From assembly GCA_905250885.1 (NCBI GenBank), contig CAJNOQ010001140.1, positions 1 to 35,334 of the forward strand: DNA of 35,334 bases, in the 5' to 3' direction. The DNA comes from Didymodactylos carnosus. Taxonomy: Eukaryota > Rotifera > Eurotatoria > Philodinida > Philodinidae. This document shows positions 32,732 to 35,334 of the stretch, one piece after another. Under the pieces are notes generated by a model. It saw only the letters and a program-made list of their open reading frames with translations. It searched no databases and was not told the DNA's origin. The position numbers and the translations under genes are program-made. Within the stretch, counting starts at the first letter, position 1; every line of letters begins with the position of its first letter.

Positions 32732-35334
32732 TCACACGATATTCGCCTTGTTAGTCCTGTTGGCAGTGATGATGCTTATGTTACAGTTCGATGGGTGAGA
32801 AATGTTGCCCGTTGTTTTCTTGCCGCTCAGAATGTGTATGTGCTGCTTGTTTGAGTTTAGCATTTTGCTGTTTTATATTTAATTTTTCTTAATTTCTACC
32901 ATTTTTGCTATTTTATCGCAACAGTTATCGTCTGAATGTGGGCAGTAAACCTACGAATACTAGTGAAAGGAGTATCTGATGATACGTGCTATTTAGGGCA
33001 ATATTGAATCAGCCGAAAATATCATAAGTGCGATCAAGTATGTTACTATACACACGAATTCTTTCGATTAACATGGATAATTTTAATCTGTTTCAGGTTT
33101 GCATGTAAAACAATTCCCGAACTTGAAATAATTGCGCAAAACACACTACTAAAAATGAATATTGATGTTACCGAGTGAGTATTCGTATGATAAAAACAGT
33201 GTATATACTACTATTTGCAGAAACTCTTCGTTTCTATTTAGTTTAGCATTGGTGAAAGCATTTGCTGAAGCCTATAATAGTATTACCATTGATCTACTAT
33301 CGAAAGTATGTAAATCATTCATATATATTGAGATGAAAATATGCACTGAAGAGAATGACACCGTTTTTCACCCAGGTCCATGGTTACGAGGACCGTTACG
33401 AGACTGTAATCGATCGTAAACGACAGGAATACGGTGCTTTTCGACCGTAAGTGACGTAAGAACGCCGTTACTGGCTGTGATTGCATTGAAGTCCATGTGT
33501 CCATAAAGGGTGTGCCAGGATTACTGAAAGGAATTGCCTACTAATCACTATTGGAACGTTTCAGTAACTCTGGTCCACTCTTTATTACGCACAGTGTCGA
33601 TTATCACCACCATATCCGGTCGACCATAAAATAGGAAACGAAAAACGAAAGTCCGAGAAACGAAAGTCCGTACTGTTTTGTGAAATGTGGAAAGAGGAGT
33701 GTTTCTAATTTTCGAATACGTTTTGCAATTGTGAGTATGGTGTTAACTCACATGGCCCCAATGTGATTAACGGGTGATGCAAAAATTTTTTTCCTTTTTT
33801 TTGTTTGCTTCATGTTTCAGTCCAGAAGCATCGTATACTAAATTTAGAATTTAGAAGATTTTGTCATGATTTTTAAAGTAAACAACGTCCAGTAAAATTA
33901 GCCACTAGTGTGAAATTATCCAACACTCGGATGACTCTAAATTAGAACAGTTTATTTCTGTGAAGGAAACGGATTTAGTTGATATCCCGTACATCAAATG
34001 AAAGCTCTTTAAATGTATTATTGTGATGATCATGAGGATAGAAACTATTGGCTTTATGTAATGGAATATGGCTGACTTCATTTTTGCACAGATTTGATCT
34101 TTTAGTTTTTCCAACTAAACCCCAATGATCACCCTAATTATGCAATATGTAGCACATTCTGCTGTCACAAGAAATGGCACATTTCGATGAGTATATTGAT
34201 ATATAATGTGTCAAGAAAACTCTAAACACACACAAAAAATTGATCAAACGAAATATGCAGTTCTCATTTTTAGACGTGATTTTTACAAATGGGTTATTGA
34301 CGGTTTGTCTAGTAAAAGTAATATCTCTTTTTGTATCTCATTGATGCCCACTGTTCTTATATATTTTTGTAGACTAGAGTCTGCTCTTTCTAAATTGAGT
34401 GTACGATGCTTCTGGACTGAAACATGAAGCAACAAAAAAGGGAAATAACTTTTGCATCACCCGTTAGTTACTATCATCAGATCATACTATAAGAAAAGAC
34501 TTTGTAGAAATCTATAAACTAAAAGTTGACCACTTCGACGACTTCACTGTTCCAGTAGAAGTGCTTTAACTCTCACAGATAGTGATAATGTCTTTTTCCT
34601 TAAAAAGCAGGGTTTCACTTTTTTCCTCATATCTCTCAGCTGTATAATAAACTAGCTAGAGGTGTCAATCGAAATACAAAGCTAAATATATGCAGACGTA
34701 ATAGATTGACAGGACAATTTTCAATTAATGTATGTATGTTAATTGACCGCGGTTTGAGTGCGTTCAGGAGTATTCCATTGATTTTTTTCTTTCTCACTTT
34801 ATAAGTTATATTACTGAAATCGGCTATCTACCAGAAAAAATTTTCATTGTCTCCACTTTGATTACAACTGTTAATTAATTTACTTTTTTCTTTGTTATTA
34901 AAGAAAAATTTTAAAAACGATCCAGAACAGTTTGTTACACGAGATGTATTACGTTTTATCTTAAAATTATGTTATGAAAAATCTGTCACATATACTGACA
35001 ATTTACAGCGCAATTCAACATTTTCAAATCAAGTATAGAAAAGTGTCTATCTATACAGTTGTTTTAGGAAAGTTTAAAAATTTCATGATTTTTAGATCTA
35101 TGGCGAAGTTTCATTTGAATTACTTGATGAACTGATGCCAAAATTAGCTATTAAACCAGACGATGTTTTTATTGATCTTGGCAGCGGTATGTTTATACTA
35201 GCCTCCTATGCTTTTTGAATAACTTTTGAACAGAAAGAGATGAAGATCAGGAGTTTTCGTTTTTCGGTAGTAAATACAGGGGGACATCGATCTATTAAAA
35301 AGTCAAAATTTTTCAACAGGTCTACCATGGTGTA
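32729..35334 (+). CDS. DOT1L: DOT1L-like histone H3 lysine-79 methyltransferase, 5' part
   Basis: Six exons in frame: 32729-32794, 32997-33037, 33097-33174, 33242-33305, 34904-35032, 35096-35186; the gene continues beyond the right edge. The protein reads MSHDIRLVSPVGS at the N-terminus (compare the LKSPVG start of animal DOT1L), then ESAENIISAIKFACKTIPEL, a helical segment ending DLLSK, then KNFKNDPEQFVTRDVLRFIL with CYEKSVTYTDNLQ, IYGEVSFELLDELM and finally DDVFIDLGSG. The last is SAM-binding motif I of the DOT1 fold (DLGSG). DOT1 enzymes methylate H3K79 on nucleosomes and lack a SET domain. The catalytic NN motif and the rest of the fold are not in the window. Intron 4 (33306-34903, 1.6 kb) holds two mobile elements. 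A possible acceptor at 35319 was not used because the following bases do not read like the family. Compared with human, the segment between the first two exons is shortened. Confidence 0.92.
33365..33722 (+). mobile_element. Dispersed repeat copy B inside DOT1L intron 4
   Basis: Reverse-complement relative of 19935-20372, with a 24-base identical block at 33609-33632 and several longer diverged blocks. It carries a tandem doubling of GAAACGAAAGTCCG near 33640-33670 that copy A lacks, and a segment near 33510-33590 absent from copy A. No protein is encoded. Confidence 0.7.
33770..34464. mobile_element. 695-bp TA-flanked element with ~80-bp terminal inverted repeats
   Basis: The ends begin ACGGGTGATGCAAAA and extend through TGCTTCATGTTTCAGTCC and AGAAGCATCGTA; about 80 bases at 33770-33850 pair with 34384-34464. 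TA lies on each side (33768-33769, 34465-34466). TA target duplication with long inverted ends fits a Tc1/mariner-related non-autonomous element. The minus ORF inside (33905-34114) shows no transposase motif. Confidence 0.85.

Larger units (their letters stand above)
33306..34903. other. Intron 4 of DOT1L, enlarged by transposable elements
   Basis: This 1598-base intron contains repeat copy B (33365-33722) and a TA-flanked MITE-like element (33770-34464). Together they account for most of its length; the other introns of the gene are 59-202 bases. Confidence 0.85.

Noticed and set aside
33905..34114. 69-codon minus frame inside the TA-flanked element
   Set aside because: No catalytic or DNA-binding motif of Tc1/mariner transposases is visible; treated as non-coding interior.
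35320..35334. Possible next DOT1L exon after an acceptor-like CAACAG
   Set aside because: Joined to exon 6 it reads Gly-Leu-Pro-Trp, not the Gly-Val-Gly-Gln expected after DLGSG in DOT1 proteins; too short to decide.

Overview
The window comes from a eukaryotic nuclear genome. It is AT-rich, and its genes are split by many short GT-AG introns. I rebuilt five protein genes exon by exon, and almost every junction keeps the reading frame. The gene set (PHF14-like, PRD-type homeobox, proteasome alpha-4, CYP3-like P450, DOT1L) is metazoan. The very small introns, the many short foldback/MITE-like elements and polypyrimidine-AG signals just before two start codons fit a small-genome spiralian. A bdelloid rotifer is my best guess, but this is inference and no diagnostic marker was seen.

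Layout. 1-2596: AT-rich non-coding sequence with a TG microsatellite. 2597-8690 (+): complete 21-exon PHF14-like gene, 1038 codons, with four PHD-type zinc modules. 8691-12670: non-coding, with foldbacks and a GA/CGGGATC-rich patch. 12671-13816 (-): six-exon homeobox gene whose frame breaks by one base just after the homeodomain. 13817-17972: mostly non-coding, with one small Ser/Thr-rich ORF. 17973-18850 (-): two-exon proteasome alpha-4 (PSMA7) gene. 18851-22443: non-coding with a mobile-element copy. 22444-25444 (-): complete 15-exon CYP3-clan P450, 502 codons, with a MITE-like element in its second intron. 25445-32728: a dense repeat area. It holds a ~1.95-kb block with inverted ends that contains two smaller foldbacks and a helix-turn-helix-like ORF, a TA-flanked MITE, GACCTG-rich and GATCTTG-rich patches, and an 886-bp near-perfect palindrome. 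32729-35334 (+): 5' part of a DOT1L-like H3K79 methyltransferase gene, running off the right edge. One DOT1L intron carries two transposable elements.

The genes do not form an operon or a single pathway. Two chromatin regulators (PHF14, DOT1L) lie at the two ends and three unrelated genes lie between. The features most worth checking are the palindrome ending about 56 bp before the DOT1L ATG, the homeobox frameshift, and the compound repeat block at 25.6-27.6 kb. I saw no tRNA, rRNA or CRISPR.
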